A DNA stretch of 64,000 nt, taken from Erigeron canadensis. Its lineage: Eukaryota > Streptophyta > Magnoliopsida > Asterales > Asteraceae. The translations under genes and the position numbers were made by a program. The notes below the pieces were generated by a model. It was not told where the DNA came from. It saw only the letters and a list, made by a program, of their open reading frames with translations, and did not search any database. Location: positions 19,656,501 to 19,720,500 of the forward strand of contig NC_057761.1 in the NCBI RefSeq assembly GCF_010389155.1, in the 5' to 3' direction. Of this stretch, positions 1-16,407 are shown piece by piece (position 1 is the stretch's first letter; the number at the start of each line of letters is the position of its first letter).

Positions 1-654
1 TAAACCTCTTGTGTATTTAGTTTATTATTCTGTCATGATCTAACGATACAAACTTGATCAGATGAATTGCCATGATCTAATCAAAAGATCTAGAAAATCA
101 AGAAAGGGAACAGTTTTCGGTGTTGGTTCAAGGATGATTTCGGTATTAGGAATTTGCGTGATCGGCACACTACCGATACCATCCCTAAACTGCGTAGGAC
201 CCAATATTATTGGTTTGGTGCTCCAAAAGTCCAAATTGAGCAGTTTCAGTTTGTGCCACCTTATATTTGTTACTCCACCTATGACAAGTGATGATCCTTG
301 GTTGCAATGAACATAGAGATATATAAGGTGCACAATTTGTTTGGTAAGGGTAGAATTTTAAAGGGGAGGGAGGGAGTAAATGTGTAGTGTAGACATTTTA
401 ACAAAAACTAATCCAAACAATTAGAGAGAAAAAAGTAACATATTGACACTTCCTAATGACTGGTTTATGCTGGAGAAGTTTAAATACAAATGTGTAACAA
501 AAATTGTGTCGCTTTGTTTTATGATTTGCAACCAAATCCATCCTCGACCCGTCGAAAAAGATCACCAAAATATCAACACCAACTTTGAACGTTAAACTAC
601 TTGGAGAAACCAACTTGAAACAGAGTCAATAGCCACATTATCCTCAACATTTAG
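1..654. other. 3' flank of the MAPK gene; no gene recognised
   Basis: This stretch lies beyond the MAPK stop codon. Positions 58-333 stay open on both strands (91 and 82 codons), but the translations match no family I know and show no splice or start context. The first 200 bases beyond the stop probably include the MAPK 3' UTR. I see nothing else here. Confidence 0.4.
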
Positions 655-7363
<6,709 letters not shown>

Positions 7364-8278
7364 CAATCTATATATCTATCTATTTTATTTATAAGAAAAG
7401 TAAATTATTATAAATTAATTTAACACGGCAAGCAACCTAACACAACTCCAATACTGGTTTTCAGATATAAATGCGAAGTGTATTTCTCTCTGGCTAGTTT
7501 AATCAATGTATGTATATATGTATCTATATATATTTTTATAGGTTGAGACAGATGCAAGCAGACATACATGTGACAGTTGGAATATAGTAGATTTATTTAC
7601 TCTGTTTGACAAAGAAAAAGATAGATAGATAGATAGATGGGGAGCCGCGTTACGTGAAGTAGACTAGCTAGAGATCGGTGAGCGTCGTGCTCAATTTTTT
7701 TTAATTTTTAATTGATTATTATAATATTTTTCTCGTTATGATTATTGGTTTTGCTTGTCTGTCTGTATTTTCTTGTCTTGTCTTTATTTTGGTTTTTCAT
7801 TTGTGATTTGATTTACCATATAGACCATTAGAGCAAGCAAGGCGTGATATTTCACTTTTTCCGCCCTGTAATGCTTGAAATATTACCCCGAGGGGGCGTT
7901 CTGAAGAGAGAAAAGACGTGGGCGTAAGATTTTGGACGAGTGAAACATGACGTGAGATTGTGAACCTTAGAAACAATTCAAAATAACAAAATTATTTTTT
8001 TTTACTTTTTACTTTTCTCTGTTTTATCTTCTTCAATTTTCCTTATCTTTTTTCTTTCCTCTTTCTGCTTCTCCATTATTTTTACATCTTCTTCTTCACA
8101 AATCACAGACCATGGACGATGGTAGTTTGTCGTCGTGGCGTCACTGCTCTTTAATGGCGGTTGGTAGCGAGTATAATGAAAAAATGTAGATATAGATATG
8201 AGTTTGTAGTCGTGCTATATATATATAGGGGAACAACCCCATACTCACTTTTCTCCCTATATATATATATATATATAT
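7364..8278 (-). promoter_or_regulatory. 5' flank and promoter region of the MAPK gene
   Basis: This is the only upstream sequence of the MAPK gene before transposon relics begin. It contains AT-rich and TATA-like runs near 7510-7545 and an ATAG microsatellite at about 7620-7638. A second purine/pyrimidine-rich stretch lies at 7980-8100, and TA repeats at 8216-8230 and 8260-8279. I cannot fix the transcription start from sequence alone. Confidence 0.35.
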
Positions 8279-8672
8279 AAGGTAACACTCGGGTAAGAAC
8301 ACTCTTAAAATAAGAACGGTGATAACACTTAAAAAAATCATTTTGATGCATTAAAAGTCCAAAAACTAACATAGTGCATAACTAATTATCATCATTTAAG
8401 TGTTTAACAACACATTGATCCGTCAAAATCGGAAAAATCATGTTTTTTGTTGGATGCGTCATTTTGATGAATATGCATCCAAGATGGATGCACAAAACAA
8501 AAAACATGAGTTTCTCGATTTTGACAAACCAATATGTTGTTAAACACTTAAATAATGATAATTAGTTATACACTATATTACTTTTATGGACTTTTAATGC
8601 ATCAAAATGAAGTTTTTAAGTACTCTCATTGTATTCTTATTTTAAGACTGTTTTTATTTGATTGTCCATATA
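8279..8672. mobile_element. Foldback MITE with arms of about 170 bp
   Basis: The left arm (about 8280-8450) and right arm (about 8480-8672) are near-perfect reverse complements over their inner parts. Both contain ATTTTGATGCATTAAAAGTC and AATTAGTTAT-type blocks in mirror order. The short loop contains GGATGC/GCATCC. TA microsatellites abut both ends, as expected for an element with TA target preference, but they also blur the exact ends. It has no coding capacity. Confidence 0.7.
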
Positions 8673-9141
8673 TATATATATATATATACATATATATGAG
8701 GGGATGGGGTAACAAGAGAATAGATATATAGGTTGTGTATTTATATTATTAACATTACCTAACGGTATGTTTCATTTAGCCCCATCCTATTTTTCTTTTT
8801 TCAATTCTTTTAGTTTTAGTTTATGAACAATCAACTTTTGTTTCAATAAATGAATGTCATAATAAAATCTTAGTCAGTTAAAATTTTATGTTATTTATTT
8901 GAACTTTCTAATTATGTAATAGTTTTAGTTAAAAAGTAAAAACAAAAACTAATGTAATTATATAAGTATATTAAAAAAAATTTAAAAAATAAAAAGAAGA
9001 CAAAGTTGGCCCACAAAAAATGCTTTTTTTAAGGCCTTGGTCCAACATAAATTGAGAAAAAACCCCTTGATGAGTGGATTGTCACTTGTCAAGAGATGCC
9101 CCTACGAGAGGCTTTCTCTTAAAGCTTTGTTCCTCTTAGTC
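8673..9141. other. AT-rich intergenic sequence, nothing recognised
   Basis: This is AT-rich, non-coding sequence between two MITEs. I see no ORF, structured repeat or RNA gene. Confidence 0.4.
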
Positions 9142-9516
9142 TTAGGGGAGGGAGTGGTCACCTCTTCTCCAATCTTTATCACGTTTCCACATCATCACTA
9201 ACCAATAAAAACCTTCCATCTCAATTTTCTACCATCTTCCCTAAATCACTGGCGTCACTTTCCCCAAACTTCTTTCAATCTCCACCTTGTCATTTACTAT
9301 ATAATTTCATAAACTATAAAACTAAAAATACATTTAAAAAATGGGGCCCCCACTATCTCCATCCACCAATCACCTCTTCTCTCTCTCTTCTTTCTTCCTT
9401 TTCCCCCATCGGTGAAGCTCCCCGAATTTGATTTTCTCTTTGATGCGGTAAACTAGTGGCGGCGGTGTACCCGCGCGGTGAACTCCCTTCCTCGTGTTCC
9501 ACTCCCTCCCCCCTTA
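9142..9516. mobile_element. Tourist-like (PIF/Harbinger type) MITE
   Basis: The element is bounded by TTA at 9142-9144 and TTA at 9514-9516. It starts GGGGAGGGAGTGG (9145) and ends with the inverse CCACTCCCTCCCCCC (9499-9513), so the terminal inverted repeats match apart from G-run length. A three-base TTA/TAA duplication with G-rich TIRs is typical of PIF/Harbinger-derived MITEs. The 369-bp body has no ORF. Confidence 0.65.
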
Positions 9517-10020
9517 GGACTTATGTACTTGTCCAAGACTAATCCTTGGACTCGTCCTCCATTGAACATCATGGGGTTGGATTAGTCTTTGGACTCGTCC
9601 TTCCCCACTATTTCACCATGGATGAATGTTTAAGCAAAATTTTTTTTTTTAATTTTGTGAGTGTATAATTAAATAAAAGGAGGATCCAAAACTAGTCCTT
9701 GATATAAAATTGGATTTAGAGGAATTAGTCCTTGGATTTTTTTTGCTGATGTGCCACTGATTAGGCTTAGTTCTCCTGAGTACGAGTCTATGCATAAGGT
9801 AGCCTCTTAAACTTTGTTTCGCTTCCATCTTTTTTTTCCCATCCTAACAAAATATCAAACCTATCTGTCTTAAAAATCATTAAAATAAAATATCGAATTT
9901 TGATCTCCTATGAACCAGGCAAGTATATATTTACAATTATATCGATCTTGATACCAATTTCAGAAACCACTAGAAAATATGAAAACTTATAGATATTTTA
10001 TTTATCGGATAGAGACTCAA
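9517..10020. other. Non-coding, with repeated 'TCCTTGGA' phrases
   Basis: The phrase ACTAATCCTTGGACTCGTCC and close variants recur at about 9538 and 9581. Inverted or related versions of AGTCCTTGG lie near 9694 and 9728. This suggests an old decayed repeat, but I could not define its ends. Confidence 0.35.
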
Positions 10021-11089
10021 TCTTTAATATATATTAAAACAAAACCCTTAATTCTAAATTTAAAAAGTATGGACCATTGATTGAATTTGATATCTTATTT
10101 TCCACCATTAGATCATATTGACGACATCATCAATAATCAAAGAATTAATCAATAACACTTTTGGTCCTTAAACTTTTATATAAATGTGTCTTATAAAGTC
10201 ATTGATTTTATTTATATTAATTTAATAAATAGTTTAATTGAATACCACTCAATAACTTTGTTAATTACATCATTTTACTAATAGTACTCTCAATTTATTA
10301 ATGTTAGTATATAACCATATAAAATTATATACGACATTATAATTTATTTTCATGTATATAAAGTTTTTTTTAAAAAATTTCTATTTCTAATGTCGTGTAA
10401 ATGATACGAGTTTTTAATAAAATTTTTAATTTAAAACTGATTGAGAAATTGAATATGGCATTTAAATGTTGATAAAAAGTTTATTTGATAAATTTACTAC
10501 ACTTTATTTATTTGTCGATAACTTATACCATTTGTTTCATTAATTTTCTTTTGTTAAGAATCTTAGTTGTATTATTTATTAATTATTTTTATAATAGTTA
10601 TTCATAATAAAATATCAAAAGTATTATATTATTACGAGAAATTTCAATTACATCTTCCTTTCATTATTGAACCTTTAATTTAAAGGACACCACAAATGTT
10701 TTTCAAATACTTTTATATTACATGGTTTTAATTAGATGCGATTCTTAAATCCATGGATTAAAATTACACATTTGGTACTCTTAATATAAGTAAAAGATAT
10801 GTAGTTTAAACGTAGTGTTAATAACGACATCAATTTAATATATCACAACTAAGACAATGATGAACCACACTTGTTAGAATATATGTGCTCCATGTATACA
10901 TTTTAGTTTTATGGTTGAAAAAATTATCTGTTAGCATTTTTAGTTGACAATAAACATGATATTATCATTGTGGTTCAAAAATATGTAAAATATTTATTTA
11001 GATGTCAATTATTTTCATATATTAAAAGTTTTTTAATGTAAAAATATATATATATATAATTTCCGCATATTACGCGGGTAATAAGCTAA
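10021..11089 (+). mobile_element. Non-autonomous Helitron
   Basis: It begins TCTTTAATATATATTAAAAC, a typical plant Helitron 5' end (TC plus AT-rich). It ends with a short CCGC...GCGGG hairpin at 11063-11076, closely followed by CTAA (matching CTRR) at 11086-11089. The insertion lies between host A (10020) and T (11090), the expected AT target with no duplication. The 1,069-bp body has no helicase or Rep ORF, so it would depend on an autonomous relative. Confidence 0.72.
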
Positions 11090-11254
11090 TTCTACTATAA
11101 AGTAGCTACAAAATGCAAAACTCATCTTTTTGATATGGATGTTAATTAAAATTTTAAAATTATAAAATAATTAAAAAAGTTTATGTAATGTGTGTTTTTA
11201 AAACATTATAACTTGATATAAATCTAATAATTCAACTAAGACAATAATTATATA

Positions 11255-11509
11255 CTCCTTCCGTCCCATTTTAATTGTCCTATTTTGATTGGTCAAGTCT
11301 TTCTCTCCCGACTTTGACCGTAAATATCTTTGTTTGTGTTATAAATTAATTGATGAAAATTATACCAATGAAAGCTACATTTAAAACTCAATCAATTCAT
11401 ATATGTTATATCAAGTATTATATAACACAAAGAAAAATATTTACAGTCAAAGTTGAAAGAAAATAACTCAAAAAGTCAAACTTAGACACTTAATATGGGA
11501 CGGAAGGAG
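11255..11509. mobile_element. Stowaway MITE (Tc1/mariner derived)
   Basis: It starts CTCCTTCCGTCCCA and ends with the inverse TGGGACGGAAGGAG, the signature Stowaway terminal repeat. TA dinucleotides at 11253-11254 and 11510-11511 are the target duplication. The subterminal regions are also complementary. It is 255 bp and non-coding. Confidence 0.92.
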
Positions 11510-11633
11510 TAGTTAATAAATCAACTAAATAAAAAAAGACATTTTATTTGTAATATTATATAAGAGATAATTTTTATTCTGTAAATAAATGATTAATATT
11601 TTCATTTTCTATATTATATCAAAAAGTAATGAT

Positions 11634-11810
11634 TCTAGCAAATGAAGCTAGCTCAATTGGCAGATGCATCATTGGTTTTTTCCTCAAGTCTTGGGTTAGG
11701 AGTGACAAATCTGTGAGTTTTTTTCCACAGGTTTGAGTACGTGCAGGGTTTCATCACCATTATACGGTGAGGTGTTTTCTGATGTCGAATACCGACTAAC
11801 TATTAAAAAA
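11634..11810 (+). mobile_element. tRNA-derived SINE
   Basis: An exact Pol III A box (TAGCTCAATTGG) lies near 11650 and a weakened B-box-like stretch about 40 bp later. The unit is flanked by AAAAGTAATGAT (11622-11633) and AAAAGTAATAAT (11812-11823), a 12-bp target duplication with one mismatch. The size of about 180 bp fits plant SINEs. The degenerate B box lowers confidence. Confidence 0.55.
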
Positions 11811-12593
11811 GAAAAGTAATAATTTATGAATTTAGATGTAATACAAAACTAAAAATATAATAAGAATAAGTAAATTTAAACATGATTATTTCAAAACATT
11901 AATATAGTACGAGGTTTGTGGGATTGTAATTACTAAAATATTTGTCTATTTATTGAACCTTGTGTAAAAAAATTTGGCAAGGTTTTATTTTTATATGATG
12001 AGGTGTTTATTCGATTAACTATTTGAAAAAATTATAGAAATATAGAGGTTCTTTAAATTTCAAACCACATTTTATTTAAATCCATTTATCTTTATTTCTA
12101 CAAGTTCACGCTCGTTCATAGTTGGTGAGACCAAAGTTGAAGTGACCAAAGTTCGAGTATCCCATTTTTTTTACTTTCGAAAATTGGTCATGAGAAATAA
12201 GCTCAAAGGCCATCGTATACTCACTTAGTCAAGAACAGTTAAATTTTTCACTTTTTAATTTTTATAGTGCATCTATGACTAAAATATGTACTGAACATCA
12301 CAAATCTAAGTATGAATCTCACAGAACCTCGATTTGCTTGAAAGGAGCTAGGATATATAGAAATCAAAAACAATAAAATACGGGACGCATCGATGAATAT
12401 CTAAATGTGGTATAAAGATTAAGATTTTTCTCTTTACCCTTTTTTTTAGCACTTAATTCCCATGAAAGGTGTAACATTACTAAATAACGTTTTTAAAGTC
12501 AGAGCTCTCATAGCATTTTGTCGAAACATTTTTGTGATATTTGTCAATCTATCTATCGAATATATTTCAAAGATAAAATATATTTTTATAGGA
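11811..12593. other. AT-rich flank up to the inverted-duplication boundary
   Basis: This is non-coding, AT-rich sequence. A phrase near 12155 (AAGTTCGAGTATCCC) resembles a B box, but no A box or flanking duplication supports a SINE. The duplication arm begins at about 12594. Confidence 0.4.
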
Positions 12594-12788
12594 GAGTTGT
12601 ATTCCCGTGCAAACTTGTTTTTATGTGCACACAAGGGAACGCATAAGAGCCATTGGATCAGCAAAGATGTAAGGTGGAGATGAGATATAAATATAACACT
12701 GGAATGGTAATTGCGTCATTTAGCATCTCCAAACAAAAAAACCTGGAAAATACATACATCACTGTAACAAAAACTTACCAGAAAAACG

Positions 12789-12793
12789 ATTTC
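12789..12793. other. Empty site of copia-2 in the left arm
   Basis: The pentamer ATTTC sits uninterrupted between ...AAACG and ACTGCC. In the right arm the same pentamer (GAAAT on the plus strand) is duplicated at 45784-45788 and 57883-57887 around copia-2. The left arm therefore preserves the pre-insertion sequence. Confidence 0.9.
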
Positions 12794-12803
12794 ACTGCCA
12801 CCT

Positions 12804-13213
12804 TTGTTTGCCTCCACCGTCGCCGCCGAACCTCACCGTCACAACAACAGCAACAACAACCGTCCACCCCGTCGTCTTGACCTTACCTTACCATTACCAC
12901 AACATCCACCGCCACAAATCTTCGTACATCTCCTTCTACCACCCTCCTCCGCCCTCACTACCTTACAAACCACTCCCGGTACCATACAACAAATTTTTAA
13001 CCTATCGGAACTTGATAGGATGAACAGAATCGAATATTCCAACAGCGGTGGCGAAGTCTATAGAGTATCTCACCATCCTTCGGGTTGGTTATTACCTCTG
13101 AAAGTGATCTACGGTAATCACAAAGATAACGTCCGCCGTTAGATCTGCCGTGAAATCGAGATTTTACGTGATGTTGATACTTTGAACATTGTGAACTGTT
13201 ATAACATGATTAG
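12804..13213 (+). pseudogene. MAP kinase kinase (MKK4/MKK5-like) gene fragment, left copy
   Basis: The translated frame resembles the N-terminal third of group C MAPKKs. It has a proline-rich start with DLTLPLPQ, then LSELDRMNRI, a degraded glycine loop (YSNSGGEVYRV instead of a GxGxxG), LKVIYGNHKDNVRR, an in-frame TAG at 13141-13143, then ICREIEILRDVD and NIVNCYNM before homology ends near 13200. No initiator ATG is visible. The catalytic loop and activation segment are absent, so it cannot encode a kinase. The TAG stands where the family usually has Gln, consistent with CAG to TAG. It is a captured fragment shared by both arms, so capture predates the duplication. Confidence 0.82.
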
Positions 13214-14272
13214 CTGAATTCTCGTTTGAAGTATAGATTGCACCAACTGTTTGTCAAAATGCCTAAAATGACTTTGATTGTGTTTTACTGTATTTAGTTC
13301 GGCTCTTTATTTTGCTTATTAATGCTTACTAATATTCTACTTATCAATTAAATTGCCATTTTAGATCATTATATTTATATGCAGTATACATAGCTGGCTA
13401 GTTTGCATTTTTGTTGTTTGCCGTTTAATCATCCATACTTGGTTCAATTTAGATCCATTTTACTCAGTTTACTTGGTGGTTTTTCTGCTTGTTCTTACTC
13501 AATTTTGCTCATTTTAACACTGAATTGGTTGGGTAGTTACTTCCTCGGTACATCTTAGCCAGGTGCTTTCGCATTTCCATGTACTTGTGTAGTTGTTGAC
13601 GTGTTAGCTGTTAAAATTTTTTAATATGAACAACGAATGAAATTGATTCCACAAATTTCCAACTTAATAGCAGTTCACTTTCGGTAATCATATATTGTAT
13701 GAAGGCGGAGGAGCAAGTGAGCAACATGTGTGCCACTCTGACCGGGCATATAACCATTAGGTGTTGGAACCACATGTTGGGTTGGTTCAACACCTAATGG
13801 TTATATGCTGATTTATTAGGTGACAACCGATTTATCAAGGAAGAGGACATGGGAAAGGTACCCCCAATGGTTATAGAAGACGAAATTCGTGATGAAGAAA
13901 GTATCCAACGCGAACAAGTATTCTATTATATATTTATAGCATTTGAATGTTTTAATGAATCATATGGTGATTCTAAATTTCAATCTGTGATAGATTATAC
14001 ACTGTCATTGTACCTTAGAAAACAATTACCAAGTGATTGTGTATTATCCATCACTGAATGCCTAATATGACTATAATCACTAGCATTGCTCACGTTGGAT
14101 CATCTTCAGAATAATCTATGCTTGATTAGAATAAAAGCTCTGTGCTTAAGACGTACTAAATGATAGCTTAACTATCACTGTGTCACTTCTGCTTGATATA
14201 TGTACATAAATATATTATTGTTATTGTTATTCACATAACTAATTATTATTTTTGTGTAACCATGTGGTTTTC
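13214..14272. other. Non-coding body of the duplicated block
   Basis: The first part (13214-13550) is intron-like AT-rich sequence. Positions 13558-13790 form one half of a nested inverted repeat with 14590-14826. An open stretch at 13849-14070 (begins MGKVPPMVIEDEIRDEESI) is on the plus strand in this arm and inverted in the right arm. I do not recognise it; it may be another captured exon. The phrase TTATCAAGGAAGAGGACA before it recurs near 14945. Confidence 0.4.
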
Positions 14273-14826
14273 CTAGATTATTCGCAGACCTCCAAGCTGA
14301 CTAAATCTTTTTTGCATCATAATAAGTTGAAGCCTTTTTACAATAAAGTCGATCACCAAATGAACAAACGAGTCATAATTGTTCGCAGTCATTAGAGGCT
14401 GGAGCCCTCGAGAGTTAGTCTCGACAGGCGACAACATTAAGAAGTATCTGGACACATGGATCGTATACCTCGTTTTCTGCATATTCAGCTTCGGAAAGCT
14501 CATAACTAACAGCTGCAACACTGTCTAATACGGGTCGAATTTGGTGACATGTCACTGTACCTACAAGCTGCTCTAAACTAGCAACTAAGCCCCAACATGT
14601 GGTTCCAACACCTAATGGTTATATGCCCGGTCAGAGTGGCCCGCATGTTGCTCACTTGCTCCTCCGCCGTCATACAATGTATGATTACTGAAAGTGAACT
14701 GCTGTTAAGTTGTAAATTTGTGGAATCAAATTCATTTATTGTTCATATTAAATTCGTTTTAGCAGCTAACACGTCAACAATTGCACAAGTACATGGAAAT
14801 GCGGAAGCAGCTAGCCAGTACCAACC
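13558..14826. repeat. Nested inverted repeat around the COG4 fragment
   Basis: About 230 bp at 13558-13790 reappears reverse-complemented at 14590-14826. Shared landmarks include CATTTCCATGTACTTGTG with its complement, and CCAACATGTGGTTCCAACAC followed by CTAATGGTTATATGC. The COG4 fragment lies between the two halves. The same arrangement is found in the right arm (about 43770-45020). Confidence 0.75.
14273..14590 (-). pseudogene. COG4 (conserved oligomeric Golgi subunit 4) gene fragment, left copy
   Basis: COG4 is a subunit of the Golgi tethering complex for retrograde vesicles. Across reading frames on the minus strand the fragment reads LEQLVGTVTCHQIRPVLDSV, then SYELSEAEYAENEVYDPCVQ. After a frameshift near 14410 it reads LQPLMTANNYDSFVHLVID, then FIVKRLQLIMMQKRFSQLGG. 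These blocks match one continuous segment in the C-terminal half of plant COG4. The frameshift and missing remainder make it non-functional. It lies opposite in strand to the MKK fragment, so the two were acquired or rearranged separately. Confidence 0.85.
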
Positions 14827-16312
14827 ACTCTCCTAGTATGGACTAGTGATTCCAGTTTATTGTTTGGTGGTCACTCTTTTATATACCGTACAATTCTTTA
14901 ATTAGTTATTACCTGTGTGTGCTAATTTATTAGGTGAAAACTAATTTATCAAGGAAGAGGACAAGGGAAAGGCACACTCAAATTAGCCGATTTGGTGGAT
15001 TCACTTGCTTGAGGTAGTAGCAAGTCTATTATCTCTTTAATTAGTTATTACATATGTATGTTGATTTATTAGGTGACAACTTGTAATGAAATTACCCTTT
15101 TTGTGCAACTTGCAAAGTTGCAAGATTTGACCCTCTTTATGTATGTAGTTTCTTTAAAAACTAGTAAGAGTATACTGTATGTTTACATTTACATTATATC
15201 ATCAGGTTTAAATATATATTTTGTTTTAGTCTAGCCAAGATGAAGTGATGTATGCAGTTGGTTGTCATTTGGTATACGTATAGTCGTTTTTAAAATTAGT
15301 AACAATGTAGTATGCGTATGTATCAGGTAGGTTGTCAATTGGTATGTGTAGTAGGTTGATAGCAGATTTTTGACCAGCACTTGGGCTGTTTTGACAGCAG
15401 TTTGTTGTTTTTTACTCAGCTAATAGGCTTTTTTTACTGTAACTTTTTACTGGTTTTTTTTGCCAAGTACTTGGTTGGTTTCGACATCATTTGTTTTTTT
15501 TGCTAATTTATCATGGCTATTATAGCTTGTCATTTGTTGTTTCCCGCATCATTTTCTTGTATCATTATGTGCTTGCTTATTGGTTCTTTATAATTTTTAT
15601 CAGATTATCATGTAAAGAGGGTAAGTGAGGAGCTTTTTGATGATGCTTTCTAGATAAAGATGAACATGTACAAGATGGTGGTGAAAAAAGAGAAGAAGAG
15701 CTAGCACAAGAATTGATTCAAAACAATTTGCGAATAATTTACTAGTTTTTGTGTAATTGTTCGTATAGTTATTTCAGTTTGTAAAGCTACTCAAATAATC
15801 AACTTTGTCAAGACTCCATATATCTACTCAAATCCTCAATTAGTAAAGCAAGGGGCTGAGTTTTTAAGAAATTTACTTGGTTGGCTTGAACAAACCAATT
15901 AGTAATTTAATGTTACTTTTTGTTACCTTTCTGAAAACTTAACTTCATAGACAGTTTGATGTTTTATTTTATTCTTTGTTGAAACTTAGTTTGATACACA
16001 ATTGTAACAATTGGTGAAATACATATTTTCTTAATCTCTAATTCTTTATTTTTAATGATTTGGTGATTATCAAGTGTCTCCATAGTGTGTTTTTGTTTAT
16101 TCAGTTGTTTCTAAAGCAATTACAAACCCTAAGAAATTAACAAAGATGGCAAACACATCTGTTTGTGTATTTTAACACTTAATCACCAAGGGATTGAACA
16201 TTAATCACTGAGATATTTTAAACGTAACTGGTTAAAAAAATTTTGTTTGTGTATTTTAACAGTTAATCCCCATGGGATTGGCACATAATCACCAAGGGAT
16301 TGTGAAGGTCCA
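14827..16312. other. Non-coding part of the duplicated block next to the LTR
   Basis: No gene is visible. The phrase TTATTAGGTGA is repeated several times (about 13817, 14928 and 15067). A pair of related segments, TTTGTGTATTTTAACA plus CTTAATCACCAAGGGATTG or variants, lies at about 16163-16206 and 16248-16312. The last one abuts the LTR remnant. Confidence 0.45.
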
Positions 16313-16360
16313 GGAATGCACTACTTGTGTTTGATTAACTAACTTGTAAGATAAATATGA
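16313..16360 (-). repeat. Copia-1 3' LTR remnant, left arm (last 48 bp)
   Basis: TGAAGGTCCAGGAATGC... matches the terminal 48 bp of the 5' LTR at 28624 onward and then diverges at AATATGA. Nearly all of this LTR is deleted. The five bases outside it (GATTG) do not match the five outside the 5' LTR (AAAAC). Confidence 0.8.
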
Positions 16361-16407
16361 CGAACAATTTACAATTACAGCAAAGTAAACAAATTACAAG
16401 TATTAAT
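16361..16407 (-). other. Short 3' untranslated tail of the copia-1 accessory gene
   Basis: This lies between the accessory stop codon and the LTR remnant. It is AT-rich, with no polypurine tract preserved. The deletion that removed the LTR probably took that tract as well. Confidence 0.4.

Noticed and set aside
58..333. Open frames on both strands (91 and 82 codons) at the window start
   Set aside because: No recognisable motif, splice signal or start context. Mutual overlap suggests chance or an old repeat.
11640..11710. tRNA gene suggested by TAGCTCAATTGG
   Set aside because: No acceptor-stem pairing, and the B box is degraded. Flanking duplications make it a SINE.
12130..12170. Second SINE near AAGTTCGAGTATCCC
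   Set aside because: No A box at the right distance and no target duplication.
13849..14070. Independent small gene (MGKVPPMVIEDEIRDEESI...)
   Set aside because: It occurs in both arms of the duplication inside a fragment-rich block and matches no family I know. I treat it as an unidentified captured piece.
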